The translations under genes were made by a program, and so were the position numbers. DNA of 64,000 nucleotides from Proteinivorax hydrogeniformans (lineage in GTDB: Bacteria; Bacillota; Proteinivoracia; Proteinivoracales; Proteinivoracaceae), in contig NZ_CP159485.1 of NCBI RefSeq assembly GCF_040515995.1, positions 2,170,001-2,234,000 on the forward strand, written 5' to 3'. How positions within the stretch are numbered: the stretch's first letter is position 1; each line of letters opens with the position of its first letter. Shown here one piece after another: positions 24,929 through 33,918 of the stretch. The notes beneath the pieces were generated by a model, which saw only the letters and a list, made by a program, of their open reading frames with translations, was not told the DNA's origin and did not search any database.

Positions 24929-26248
24929 TTATCTAATTCCTAGCTCCTCAGCTTCTTTTCTAAGCTGCTCTCTAAAATCAGGGTGAGCGATACTAATTAA
25001 TCTTTCTACTCTATCTCGAACAGAGGTGCCTCTTAGAGATGCCACACCGTACTCTGTCACTACATAATCTACATCATTTCGCGACAAAGATACTACAGCA
25101 CCATGGGTAAGTCGAGGCACAATTTTGGAGATGGTCTTTCGCTCATCACTACCAGGCACCCGTACATTTGCTGTTGAGTATAATGCTATGATGGATTTTC
25201 CTTCTTTGGACTTTTGTGCACCCACAGCTGTGTCAGCTTGACCACCGGTTCCACTAAACTGTCGATGGCCTATTGATTCTGAACAACATTGTCCTGTTAG
25301 ATCCATTTCTAAAGTAGTATTAATCGAAACCATCTTATAATTTTTTCCGATAACATCAGGATTGTTCACCCAATTTCCGTTAAGTATTGAAACAGATGGG
25401 TTGTCATCTAAAAAGTCGTATAACTTTTTACTACCTAATGCAAAGGTTGCAACCATCTTACCAGGAAGCAATGTCTTTTCTTTACCTGTAATGGCTCCAG
25501 AATTATACAGGTCTACCATACCATCTGTAAACATCTCGGTATGGATTCCTAGGTTCTTTTTATCAACTAACTCAGATGCTACTGCGTTTGGAATTCCACC
25601 AATCCCCAGTTGTATTGTTGAACCGTCTTCTACAAGCTCTGCTATATACTTTCCAATAGTTTTGTCTCTTTCACTTGGCTCAACTATTGGTAGTTCAGCT
25701 ACTGGATAGTCTACATCCATTACATGATCGATATCACTAATATGAATGGTGGCATCCCCAAAGGTACGTGGTAGATTTGGGTTTACTTCCAATATAACTA
25801 AATCTGCTTGTTCTATTACTTCTTTTTCATAAGTTGTACTTAATGACAGGGATAAAAAGCCGTGCTTATCCATTGGCGTTGCCGTTCCTAAAAATACGTT
25901 ACACGGTCTGTGCTGAATTCTTTTAGCTCCAGCAAAATGTAGATGGTTAGGAATAAAAGAAACGTTGCCATTTTTATGAGCTTTTCTAAAACCTGGGCTA
26001 TAGAACCACCCTTCGGTTAGAAAGCTATCTTTATATTTTTCATCCGTAAAGAAAGGATAATTTTGCATTGGCAAACAGTTTGAAATATTTACGTCTTTTA
26101 CTCGCTCTGATATAGTATGCAAGTTAGAAAGTATTTGCTGAGGCTCAGCAGCTGCTAAAGCCGTGATGATGTTGTCTCCACTTTTAATTTTTGCTAAACC
26201 TTCTTCTAAGCTGATTAGTTTTTTATTATAAACATCTTGTATATTCAC
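24929..26248 (-). CDS. Acetyl-CoA hydrolase/transferase family CoA-transferase
   Basis: 439 residues, close to 4-hydroxybutyrate or butyryl-CoA:acetate CoA-transferases. The catalytic Glu lies in GIHTEMFTDGMVD; glycine loops IQLGIGGIPNAVASE and FSGTGGQADTAVGAQ surround the CoA site. The family moves CoA between acids, forming an enzyme glutamyl-CoA thioester. Here it would activate a carboxylic acid using acetyl-CoA or butyryl-CoA. The start is a GTG after GAGGAGGTATAAGG. It lies between two KAS III-like genes with gaps of 12 and 21 nt, so all three are surely cotranscribed and probably act on one substrate. Confidence 0.88.
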   Translation of the reverse strand: MNIQDVYNKKLISLEEGLAKIKSGDNIITALAAAEPQQILSNLHTISERVKDVNISNCLPMQNYPFFTDEKYKDSFLTEGWFYSPGFRKAHKNGNVSFIPNHLHFAGAKRIQHRPCNVFLGTATPMDKHGFLSLSLSTTYEKEVIEQADLVILEVNPNLPRTFGDATIHISDIDHVMDVDYPVAELPIVEPSERDKTIGKYIAELVEDGSTIQLGIGGIPNAVASELVDKKNLGIHTEMFTDGMVDLYNSGAITGKEKTLLPGKMVATFALGSKKLYDFLDDNPSVSILNGNWVNNPDVIGKNYKMVSINTTLEMDLTGQCCSESIGHRQFSGTGGQADTAVGAQKSKEGKSIIALYSTANVRVPGSDERKTISKIVPRLTHGAVVSLSRNDVDYVVTEYGVASLRGTSVRDRVERLISIAHPDFREQLRKEAEELGIR

Positions 26249-26269
26249 TTTCCTTATACCTCCTCAAGT

Positions 26270-27301
26270 TTAATTGTCAACAGGTCCCCATTTTATTACA
26301 TTAGCTGCCCAAGCATAACCAATACCTGCAGCTATCATTGAAATAACTGTTCCGTCTTTTACTTTTCCTTCATTTAACGCTAGCTCCAAAGAAAGTATTT
26401 GATCAACTTGACCCATGTGCCCATAGTCACTTAAATAAATTGACTGCTCTTCTGTTAAGCCTAATAGGTCCACCATATACTTGTGCATGGATTGTTTAAA
26501 GTGTAAAACTGCAAGATATCCTAGTTCGTCCTTTTTAACACCTGACTTAGCAAAAGCCTGGTCTATACAGTTAATCCAGTTTTTCATTGAAACTTCATTA
26601 AGTCTTTCCTTCATAAATTGAGGCTGGAATAACCTTAATGACTTGCTAGCTTCTTCAGCATTTTCAGAAGTTATAGGTTTTTCTGTTCCACCATACTCCA
26701 CCCCTGCCGATCTAGCTAAAGAACCATCTGTCATAATATGAGAGCTAAGCAAAGCATTTTTCCCGTAGTTTTTCTTCAGGATTATAGCTCCACCGCCAGC
26801 TGATAGATTGAACATCATAGACATAGATTTATCAGTGTAGTCCACAAAGTCACCGTTTCTATATCCTCCTACTACCATAGCTGTATTTATGTCATCATCA
26901 GCCATCATCATATCCTTGGCAATCTTCATTGCAGCAACAGTAGTACAACAGCGTTGCTGTACATCAATGGCCCACGCATTTTTGGCTCCTACCTGCTCTT
27001 GAATATATATACCAGAGGTTGTCAGAGGGTATTCTTTCCACTCTTCCCCCATACATATAATTAAGTCTATATCCATAGGATCAACACCAGTGTTTTCTAG
27101 TGCCTTTTTCCCTGCCTTCGCCCCCATCTCTTGAGTTCCATCACCTTCGTTAGCTGGGATTGGCTTTTTGTTTATACCCAGTTTTTCCTTTACTGCTTCT
27201 TCTGTCCACATACCTTTTGTTGCTTCTGCAATCTCTTTTGCGGTCATAAAATTTTCTGGGATGTAAAGTCCTGTTCCTACTATACCAACATGTTTCTCCA
27301 T
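26270..27301 (-). CDS. KAS III-like condensing enzyme, copy 1
   Basis: 343 residues, thiolase fold of the KAS III type. The nucleophile is one of two adjacent cysteines in VQQRCCTTVAAM. The histidine region reads LHFKQSMHKYM, and the place of the usual Asn reads SDYGHMGQVDQ, a His by eye; a Cys-His-His set would then resemble KAS I/II. It is only distantly similar to copy 2 at 23.9 kb, so this is not a recent duplication. No ACP or other fatty-acid synthesis gene is near. The operon context points to catabolism or a side reaction on CoA esters rather than lipid synthesis. An AGGAGGGAG site is present. Confidence 0.78.
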   Translation of the reverse strand: MEKHVGIVGTGLYIPENFMTAKEIAEATKGMWTEEAVKEKLGINKKPIPANEGDGTQEMGAKAGKKALENTGVDPMDIDLIICMGEEWKEYPLTTSGIYIQEQVGAKNAWAIDVQQRCCTTVAAMKIAKDMMMADDDINTAMVVGGYRNGDFVDYTDKSMSMMFNLSAGGGAIILKKNYGKNALLSSHIMTDGSLARSAGVEYGGTEKPITSENAEEASKSLRLFQPQFMKERLNEVSMKNWINCIDQAFAKSGVKKDELGYLAVLHFKQSMHKYMVDLLGLTEEQSIYLSDYGHMGQVDQILSLELALNEGKVKDGTVISMIAAGIGYAWAANVIKWGPVDN

Positions 27302-27314
27302 TTGAGACTCCCTC

Positions 27315-28145
27315 CTATTTATTATTACTTAATTGTTGTGCTTGTTTATATAAACTATCAGCTAATCCATTAACATCAGTCATTACCTCGTTTATAGATT
27401 GAATGTACTTTTGTTGTAGCTGACAGACTCTTAACAATCTCGAAACTTCTTCATCAATCTCGTATTTAGATTCGTTAATTTCCTCTAAAATAGCTTCCAC
27501 CGTCAAAACATAGTCATTGGTTTTAGAAGAAAGCTTTCGTGTTTCGTCGGCAACAACACCGAAACCTTTACCTTGCTCACCTACACGGGCTGCCTCTATT
27601 GCTGCATTTAATCCAAGAAGATTAGTCTGATTCGCAATATCTTTAATAAAACCTAGCACTTTATCAGTCTGTTGGATTCTTTCAAGTGAGTCTTTAAATA
27701 CTCCACTTAGATCAGTTCCCGCCTCTTCGGTTTTATCAACAGTAGCTGCGATATCATTGGCGTAGATTTCTAGATTATCCATAGCTTTTTGAAGGTTTTC
27801 TGCCGCTGTAAGCAGCATATGTTGTTTGTCCACTGTTTCTGCAAAAGAAACGGAACCAACTACCTGTTGTTGATCATTAAAGAGGGGGATAGCAATTGCA
27901 ATATACGGAAAACCAAATACTTCTTCATCCACCCTCTGTATAATTCGCTGCCTCTCGTTTATACACTTGTGCGCTGTAGAGCCTTCCACATGAGCTTGCC
28001 CTGCTTTTAAACCGTGGTTTAATTTTTCTGAAGGGAAATACGCTACACACCCATTTAAGTCACAAACGGCTACTGCAAAATCAGAAACTGTTAGTTTATT
28101 AATAAATGGTGCCACATCTACAAAGCTCTTTATGATGGGTTCCAT
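27315..28145 (-). CDS. Soluble chemoreceptor-like (MCP signalling domain) protein
   Basis: 276 residues without membrane helices. Residues 1-120 look like a small ligand- or redox-sensing domain ([15 protein letters not shown], then a Cys/His-containing stretch and [11 protein letters not shown]). Residues 150-240 carry the methyl-accepting signalling hairpin with [18 protein letters not shown] and [13 protein letters not shown], the tip that binds CheA/CheW. Soluble receptors of this kind read internal metabolites or energy state. Its place inside a catabolic unit, 11 nt after the alpha/beta hydrolase and 13 nt before KAS III copy 1, suggests it senses the substrate or an intermediate (inference). 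Confidence 0.85.
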   Translation of the reverse strand: MEPIIKSFVDVAPFINKLTVSDFAVAVCDLNGCVAYFPSEKLNHGLKAGQAHVEGSTAHKCINERQRIIQRVDEEVFGFPYIAIAIPLFNDQQQVVGSVSFAETVDKQHMLLTAAENLQKAMDNLEIYANDIAATVDKTEEAGTDLSGVFKDSLERIQQTDKVLGFIKDIANQTNLLGLNAAIEAARVGEQGKGFGVVADETRKLSSKTNDYVLTVEAILEEINESKYEIDEEVSRLLRVCQLQQKYIQSINEVMTDVNGLADSLYKQAQQLSNNK

Positions 28146-28156
28146 CTAAAAACCCC

Positions 28157-28960
28157 CTACTTTTGTGTTAAAAAATTTAGAAAAACTTCGTTACTTTTGT
28201 CAGGCTGTTCCATAAAGAAAACATGTCCCCCGTTTTCGATAATTTCCAGCTTAGAAGAACAAATTCTCTCGTGAAGTAAGTGTGCATTTTCCGGCGGCAC
28301 CACTTTATCCTTTTCACCAGCAACTATTAGCGTCTCAGCCTTTATCTTTTGAGTATTAGCCTCACCATTAAAAGAAGCACCTGCCATTAACTGTCTTTGA
28401 TAAGCATATTTAGGCTGCGGCTCTTGTCTTTTTTCGGTCATAATTTTATCTAAAACTTCTCTATCTTCAGGGATTTTACCATCATAAAAAGCTGTAGATA
28501 TTGCTTTTTTAATATCTAACAGAGTTTTATACTCTCCCCCACCTTTCATCATTATATCTAATGTTTCTTGGGGAATAGGGATGCTGTTAGGTCCTCCAAA
28601 GGATGTCGAGCACAATATCAACCTGTCAACCATTTCAGGATAGTTAGCAGAAAACTGTTGTGCAATGAATCCGCCCATCGAAACTCCCAGTATATGTGTC
28701 TTCTTTATGTTCAAAGAACGTAAAAGCCCCGCTAAGTCGTCGGCCATCATCTCTATCGAATATTCACTATCAGGTTTATCTGTTTTTCCTACTCCGCGAT
28801 TATCAAACATTATTACTTTAAAATGCTTTGATAGTTCATCTAACTGCTTATACCACATCCAAGTCGAGTAGCCCAATCCTTCAATGAGAACTAAAGGCTC
28901 CCCTTCACCGATAATTTCGTAGTACATGCTAATGTCATTAACTTTAACTGTAGGCACCAT
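28157..28960 (-). CDS. Alpha/beta hydrolase
   Basis: 267 residues from the ATG at 28960, with AAGGGAG upstream. It has the alpha/beta hydrolase fold with nucleophile Ser in GVSMGGFIAQQ, an acid in VAGEKDKVVPP and His in NGGHVFFMEQP. The overall wording resembles 3-oxoadipate enol-lactonase and carboxylesterases. It would hydrolyse an ester, lactone or C-C bond in a small carbon compound. It is the first gene after the sigma-54 promoter at 28991-29006, so it heads a five-gene unit with the chemoreceptor, two KAS III-like enzymes and a CoA-transferase. Confidence 0.87.
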   Translation of the reverse strand: MVPTVKVNDISMYYEIIGEGEPLVLIEGLGYSTWMWYKQLDELSKHFKVIMFDNRGVGKTDKPDSEYSIEMMADDLAGLLRSLNIKKTHILGVSMGGFIAQQFSANYPEMVDRLILCSTSFGGPNSIPIPQETLDIMMKGGGEYKTLLDIKKAISTAFYDGKIPEDREVLDKIMTEKRQEPQPKYAYQRQLMAGASFNGEANTQKIKAETLIVAGEKDKVVPPENAHLLHERICSSKLEIIENGGHVFFMEQPDKSNEVFLNFLTQK

Positions 28961-28990
28961 GATCACTCCCTTCGGTCATTATATTTATAC

Positions 28991-29006
28991 AGCAATTTTC
29001 GTGCCA
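28991..29006 (-). promoter_or_regulatory. Sigma-54 promoter for alpha/beta hydrolase unit
   Basis: On the minus strand TGGCAC-GAAAA-TTGCT, an almost perfect match to TGGCAC-N5-TTGCW with GG and GC ten bases apart. Predicted transcription start is near 28980, leaving a leader of about 20 nt to the ATG at 28960. Confidence 0.85.
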
Positions 29007-29058
29007 GTTTTATTTTCAACTAATTTGGGGCATTTCAGCAAGTAGAGTCGATATAACT

Positions 29059-29142
29059 GTACTTGTTTTGTACACTTTTAGCTAAATTCCTCACTATTTG
29101 ACTGTGTATTTTTTATACATGTATTTAAATACGTACACTTTT
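29059..29142. promoter_or_regulatory. Candidate activator-binding sites upstream of sigma-54 promoter
   Basis: Contains TGTACAC at 29069-29075 and ACATGTATTTAAATACGTACAC at about 29118-29139, i.e. TGTA-N10-TACA. Related words recur upstream of the other two sigma-54 promoters. The distance of 55-135 nt is right for an enhancer-type site. Confidence 0.5.
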
Positions 29143-29158
29143 TCCGCTGTTTTGTATA

Positions 29159-29188
29159 AAAAAAGCCCGAAATTAATCGGGCTTTTTT
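29159..29188. terminator. Terminator of ABC importer unit
   Basis: Perfect 12-bp stem AAAAAAGCCCGA / TCGGGCTTTTTT with a 6-nt loop, 10 nt past the stop at 29199. Confidence 0.92.
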
Positions 29189-29198
29189 ATACAGTTTT

Positions 29199-30389
29199 TT
29201 AGAATTCGTTAAAATCTGTAAACTGTTGGAAAATCCAGTTTCCTTCTTCATCTTGAACGATGTTACTTAGAGACATATGAGTTACCCCTTGTCTAGCACC
29301 GCCAGAGTAAGAAACCTCTGGAGCCATACCTTCTGTGAAGTGGATGTTCTCCATAGCTTCGATATAGCCTTCCCATGTAAGATCATCTCCAGCTTCCTCA
29401 AGACCAGCTACAAAAACTTCACCTGCTACCCAGCCAGCCATTGTATATGCGTTAATGATGCTATCTGGATGGTACTCATTCATAGCAGTTGCCAGTGGAG
29501 CTAAACCTGCATCATCCACGTCTAACCAACCCATAACATAAATATCATCAATGATATCTTGAATAGTCGCTGGCTCAACAGCAGCAATAAAAGAAGCGTC
29601 TGCATTTGAGTAAGTAGTTATAATAGGAATGTCAACCATTTGGAAGTCGTTGATTTGCCTTAGAGCAGGAGTAGCACCTGCAGCTAGTGTGTAAACAATA
29701 ATAACATCTGGATCTGCGTCACGAAGTTGTTGTACCTGAGCAGTCAAGTCTGTTTCACCTGGAGCAAAAGAAATGTCTGCAACTAGCGCATCTTCTTTAC
29801 CCATTTCTTCTAAACCTTCTTTAATTCCTTGGATGCCTTCTAACCCAACATCATCGTTTGAGTAAATTACTCCAATTCTTTCTGCATCAAACTCATCTAT
29901 TGCATATTTAGCTTTAAGCTTTCCTTCATAAACATAGTTTGGTTGAACTGGGAAGAAGTTTTCACCAAGTGTTGTTAGCTCAACAGCTCCAGAACCAAAA
30001 TATACAGATGGAATGCCATGCTCTTCAACTATATCAGCGGCAGCTAGCACACCAGGAGTTCCCAGCTGACCAACAATAGCAAATACGCCTTCGTCTTCGA
30101 TCAGGCTGTTAATACCATCGATAGCTAAAGCAGGATCGAACTCATCATCTTCGACGATTAGCTCTATTTCTCTACCGTTTACCCCACCTTGTTCGTTAAT
30201 GGTGTTAAAGTACGCTGTCATACCTTCGTAGTATGGTGTACCAATAAAAGCTAGTGGACCAGAAGTTACTCCTACAGAACCAATTTTGATAGTGTCTTCT
30301 GAAACACCTTGGTCAGCTTCGCCACCACCACAAGCGGCTAATGACATAACCATTACAATACATAAAGTGATTACTAAAAGCTTTTTCAT
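29199..30389 (-). CDS. livK: ABC importer substrate-binding lipoprotein, LivK type
   Basis: 396 residues. A signal peptide with lipobox SLAAC (Cys about residue 20) anchors it outside the membrane. The mature part is a periplasmic-binding fold of the branched-chain amino-acid family: IKIGSVGVTSGPLAF, YFNTINEQGGVNGREIELI and FAIVGQLGTPGVLAA. Members bind leucine-type amino acids but also aromatic acids, amides, urea and short carboxylic acids. Because it sits in a sigma-54 unit with a MaoC hydratase and beside CoA-ester enzymes, an acid substrate other than valine or leucine is possible (inference). It is the last gene of the unit. Confidence 0.9.
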   Translation of the reverse strand: MKKLLVITLCIVMVMSLAACGGGEADQGVSEDTIKIGSVGVTSGPLAFIGTPYYEGMTAYFNTINEQGGVNGREIELIVEDDEFDPALAIDGINSLIEDEGVFAIVGQLGTPGVLAAADIVEEHGIPSVYFGSGAVELTTLGENFFPVQPNYVYEGKLKAKYAIDEFDAERIGVIYSNDDVGLEGIQGIKEGLEEMGKEDALVADISFAPGETDLTAQVQQLRDADPDVIIVYTLAAGATPALRQINDFQMVDIPIITTYSNADASFIAAVEPATIQDIIDDIYVMGWLDVDDAGLAPLATAMNEYHPDSIINAYTMAGWVAGEVFVAGLEEAGDDLTWEGYIEAMENIHFTEGMAPEVSYSGGARQGVTHMSLSNIVQDEEGNWIFQQFTDFNEF

Positions 30390-30450
30390 TGATGTTGCCC
30401 CCTTAAATTATCTATATTTTATTTTTATCTAAGCCTTTTTGGCTTAAAGT

Positions 30451-31155
30451 TTATTCACCTAAATAGGCCTTTTTAACTGAATCATCATTGATTAACTTTG
30501 AAGCATGGTCGTGTTGAACTACCTTGCCCGTTTCTAAAATATATCCATAGTCAGCAACTGCCAACGCTTTCATAGCGTTTTGCTCAACTAAAAGTATAGT
30601 TGTGCCTTCTTGGTTAATTTGTTTGATAATGTTAAAGATGTTTTCAACAATTAACGGAGCTAACCCTAAAGAAGGCTCGTCAAGGAGTAATATCTTTGGC
30701 TTAGCCATTAACGCTCTGCCGATAGCAAGCATTTGTTGTTCTCCTCCTGAAAGGGTACCACCATCCTGATTTTTTCTTTCTTTTAGAATGGGAAAATACT
30801 CATAAACCTCTTCAAAGGTTTTAGGGATATTCTTTTTATCTTTTCGTGTATAAGCTCCTATTCTCAGGTTCTCCTCAACAGTTAGGTCTGGGAATATTTG
30901 TCTTCCTTCAGGAGATTGTACTATTCCCTTTGCAACTATTTTTTCTGGAGGTAATCCTACGATACTCTTGCCATCTAATGTTATGCTGCCTTTTTGGGGT
31001 TTCATTAGACCGGAAATTGTCTTTAAAGTTGTAGTTTTTCCAGCGCCGTTAGCCCCTAATAAAGTAACAATTTTGCCTTCAGGTACTTCCAAAGAAACAT
31101 CTTTAAGGGCATGAATATAGCCGTAATATGCCTGTACGCCTTCTAGTTTTAACAT
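30451..31155 (-). CDS. livF: ABC importer ATPase, LivF type
   Basis: 234 residues from the ATG at 31155, which has AAAGGGGG upstream and gives the normal LivF length; the longer frame overlapping livG is rejected. Walker A GANGAGKTT, signature LSGGEQQMLAIGRAL and Walker B ILLLDEPSLGLAP are complete. The C-terminal VKKAYLGE is typical. With LivG it energises the import of the LivK-bound substrate. The ATG comes one base after the livG stop codon. Confidence 0.93.
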   Translation of the reverse strand: MLKLEGVQAYYGYIHALKDVSLEVPEGKIVTLLGANGAGKTTTLKTISGLMKPQKGSITLDGKSIVGLPPEKIVAKGIVQSPEGRQIFPDLTVEENLRIGAYTRKDKKNIPKTFEEVYEYFPILKERKNQDGGTLSGGEQQMLAIGRALMAKPKILLLDEPSLGLAPLIVENIFNIIKQINQEGTTILLVEQNAMKALAVADYGYILETGKVVQHDHASKLINDDSVKKAYLGE

Positions 31156-31156
31156 G

Positions 31157-31936
31157 CTACTCATCCCCCTTTCCAAGATAAGCTTCTTGAACTTCAACGC
31201 TATTTTGTATCTCTTTAGGGGTTCCCTCTGCAATCTTTTTACCAAAGTTTATTGCACAAATTCTTTCGCAGACATCCATAACAAGACCCATGTCATGCTC
31301 TACTAAAAGTATAGTTACTCCGTAGTGATCTCTAATTCTTTTAATAGTTTCTGCCAGCTTGTCGGTTTCTGTATCATTCATACCAGCTGCTGGCTCGTCT
31401 AAAATAATCAGCTTTGCATCAGACATTAGAACTCTTCCAAGCTCTAACATTTTTTGAACACCATATGGCTGAGCTGATGCCTGTAAATTCTCTATACCCT
31501 TGAGATTTAGAAAGTCTAAAATTTCTAACGCTTTTTCCTCTACTCGTCTTTCCTCTTTATTTACAAAAGGCAGTCTAAGACCTTCTGCAAAAAAGTTTGT
31601 CTTGGTTTTGCCATGATGCCCCACCATCAAATTTTCTAAAACAGTAAGGTTATCAAATAACTCTACATTTTGAAAAGTTCTAGCAAGGCCTTTATCTATA
31701 ACTTGGTGAACCTGATAATCAAGTAGATTAACTTCCTCCCCATTTGGCGAAAACAAAACTTTACCGCTATCAGGAGTGTAAAATCTACTAATACAGTTGA
31801 ACACCGTGGTTTTCCCAGCCCCATTTGGTCCTATAAGTCCGTAAATGGAGTTATCCTCAACTTCAAAGTTTAGGTTGTCAACAGCTTTTAGTCCGCCAAA
31901 GCTTATAGATAGATTTTGTACTTTTAGTATTTTCAT
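31157..31936 (-). CDS. livG: ABC importer ATPase, LivG type
   Basis: 259 residues. Walker A GPNGAGKTTVFN, signature region QPYGVQKMLELGRVL (the weaker LivG-type form) and Walker B LIILDEPAAGMND are present, with LVEHDMGLVMDVCERI at the switch. It partners LivF on the cytoplasmic side of LivHM. An AGGAGG site precedes the ATG. It is 11 nt from livM and one base from livF. Confidence 0.93.
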   Translation of the reverse strand: MKILKVQNLSISFGGLKAVDNLNFEVEDNSIYGLIGPNGAGKTTVFNCISRFYTPDSGKVLFSPNGEEVNLLDYQVHQVIDKGLARTFQNVELFDNLTVLENLMVGHHGKTKTNFFAEGLRLPFVNKEERRVEEKALEILDFLNLKGIENLQASAQPYGVQKMLELGRVLMSDAKLIILDEPAAGMNDTETDKLAETIKRIRDHYGVTILLVEHDMGLVMDVCERICAINFGKKIAEGTPKEIQNSVEVQEAYLGKGDE

Positions 31937-31947
31937 CGTTTGACCTC

Positions 31948-32997
31948 CTAACTGTCGACTTTTTCTTTGCTTTGTTTTGATTGTGAAAGCAGTCTATTTT
32001 TAAGGCTTGTAATGATAAATATCGCTCTTCTATAGATGCCTTCAGGGAAAAATCTAATTACTAAGATTAAAGCCAATCCTGTAAGGATAAAGTTAATATT
32101 CATAATTCCCTCTATAAAAGGTATGCCTTGTGTTAGGCGAGGGATTATAACTAAAAATGCTGCACCGGCTATACTTCCTCCTATAGAAGCTAAACCGCCG
32201 ATAACAACCATAGCCAAAATATCCAAGGATAACTCTGCTCCCCATGTGGCAGGGTAAACAAATCGCTCACTAATGGCGTATAGACCACCTGCAACTCCTA
32301 CATAGAAAGAACTTATGGCAAAGGCCACTAGCTTGTATCTGAATAAACTAACGCCCATAGCCTGCGCTGCGTGGTCGCTTCCTCTCATCGCTATTAAAGC
32401 CCTTCCAGTCTTTGAACGCAAGAAGTTGTATGAAAATAGTGCAAAAAGCAGCACTAATATTACACATAGAATTAAAAGGTTGTGAGATGAGATCCTAGCT
32501 GAAAACAGCTCAGGTGAGCTTACACGCGTACCAGAAAAGCCGCCGGTAAACTCTGTCCACTCTTGGAATATATACTGGATTGTAACACCTAGACCCAAGG
32601 TGGCGATTGCTAAATATAAACGTTCCAATCTTAAAGCTATAAGTCCTAAAATTAATCCAACTAAAGTTGGTACTATACCTGCAACAAGTAATGCTAGTAA
32701 AAAGGACATTTCCAGCTGCATAGTCATGTAAGCAGCGATGTAAGCGCCTAATCCCATAAATGCTGCATGGCCTAAAGAAATTTGCCCACCATAACCTAGT
32801 AAAATATTAAAACCTAAAGCAGCTATCGAGTAATACGCTACCCTAATCAACATACTTACGTTTCTAGACCTTAATATAGAAAAGTTCATGTCTATAACGA
32901 TAAAAGCTAGCATCGCAAGGGCAACTAAGATATAAAGTCCAGGTGTAGTTTTAAAGAAAGCAACTACCGGATTTTGAGTTTGTTTTTTTTGCTCCAC
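31948..32997 (-). CDS. livM: ABC importer permease, LivM type
   Basis: 349 residues with about ten membrane helices. The family pattern NILLGYGGQISLGHAAFMGLG appears split over helices 2-3, and the coupling helix region reads RALIAMRGSDHAAQAMGV. It forms the membrane channel with LivH. The start is a GTG preceded by GAAGGTG, two bases after the livH stop. The C-terminal tail is basic and cytoplasmic. Confidence 0.92.
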   Translation of the reverse strand: MEQKKQTQNPVVAFFKTTPGLYILVALAMLAFIVIDMNFSILRSRNVSMLIRVAYYSIAALGFNILLGYGGQISLGHAAFMGLGAYIAAYMTMQLEMSFLLALLVAGIVPTLVGLILGLIALRLERLYLAIATLGLGVTIQYIFQEWTEFTGGFSGTRVSSPELFSARISSHNLLILCVILVLLFALFSYNFLRSKTGRALIAMRGSDHAAQAMGVSLFRYKLVAFAISSFYVGVAGGLYAISERFVYPATWGAELSLDILAMVVIGGLASIGGSIAGAAFLVIIPRLTQGIPFIEGIMNINFILTGLALILVIRFFPEGIYRRAIFIITSLKNRLLSQSKQSKEKVDS

Positions 32998-32999
32998 GA

Positions 33000-33887
33000 T
33001 TACACCTTCTTTCTTCGGGCTTTTCCAAAGATTCCGTATGGCTTAAAGATAAGAACTAAGATTAAAAAGCCATATACTATAACTGTTTGCCAGCTAGTGG
33101 AAATATAATACCCTACTAAGTTGTCCATGATTCCAATAGTCAGTCCCCCAATTACAGGACCGATGAAAGAAGTAAAGCCTCCAAGTACAGCTGCTATAAA
33201 TGATTTTAGATGAACATCAGCCATCATACCCGTATGAACGTTAGTGGCTGGTGCAATCAAAATACCTGCAATCGCTCCAAGTACCGTAGCTATTATCCAA
33301 GAATAAGAGCTTACTTTCGAGGTCGGCACCCCCATCAGGCGAGCTGCTGTATCGTTTTGGGCAGTAGCTCTAATTGCTACACCAAACATACTCTTTTTAA
33401 TCATTATAAACAGACTTGTCATTAAAATAAGTGCTAGCGACATTACAAATATCGCATGGGGTCTAAGTAGAACCCCTCCTATATTCATATTCCCTTGAAT
33501 TGCCCTAGGCATAAAATGTGAGTCGGTGCCAAAGATCGCTGCCGCCCCACCATTAACCATCATTATTAAACCTAAAGTAACAATCATCTTTCCAACCATA
33601 GACCCTTTGCTAGCTGGTCGAATAAAGAATCTCTCCACTACATAACCAAAGCAAATTGCGAATAAAATAGTAGCTATAAAAGCAACAGGGTAAGGATATG
33701 GGAATCCTGCTTCAGCAAGGTTTCTCCAAATTGTCCACGCAACAAAAGAGCTAAACATCGCCATTTCACCTTGAGCGAAGTTTGTAACTGCAGATACCCT
33801 AAATATCAGCACTACTCCTAAAGCGGCTAGAGCATATAAACTTCCTGTTTCCATACCTGCTACGACGTTTTGTAAAAAAGTAGTCAT
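33000..33887 (-). CDS. livH: ABC importer permease, LivH type
   Basis: 295 residues with about eight membrane helices. It shows GSLYALAALGVVLIFRVS and NFAQGEMAMFSSF, both signatures of LivH. The coupling loop reads MFGVAIRATAQNDTAARLMG. It pairs with LivM. A GGAGGTGGAGGAAC site precedes the ATG. The upstream gene is a MaoC hydratase 31 nt away, and the whole group reads from the sigma-54 promoter at 34.38 kb. Confidence 0.92.
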   Translation of the reverse strand: MTTFLQNVVAGMETGSLYALAALGVVLIFRVSAVTNFAQGEMAMFSSFVAWTIWRNLAEAGFPYPYPVAFIATILFAICFGYVVERFFIRPASKGSMVGKMIVTLGLIMMVNGGAAAIFGTDSHFMPRAIQGNMNIGGVLLRPHAIFVMSLALILMTSLFIMIKKSMFGVAIRATAQNDTAARLMGVPTSKVSSYSWIIATVLGAIAGILIAPATNVHTGMMADVHLKSFIAAVLGGFTSFIGPVIGGLTIGIMDNLVGYYISTSWQTVIVYGFLILVLIFKPYGIFGKARRKKV

Positions 33888-33918
33888 TATTGTTCCTCCA
33901 CCTCCCGGACGGCAAAAA

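Noticed and set aside
31156-31245. LivF start inside livG.
   Set aside because: The extra 30 residues are not LivF-like and the ATG at 31155 gives the normal length with a good site.
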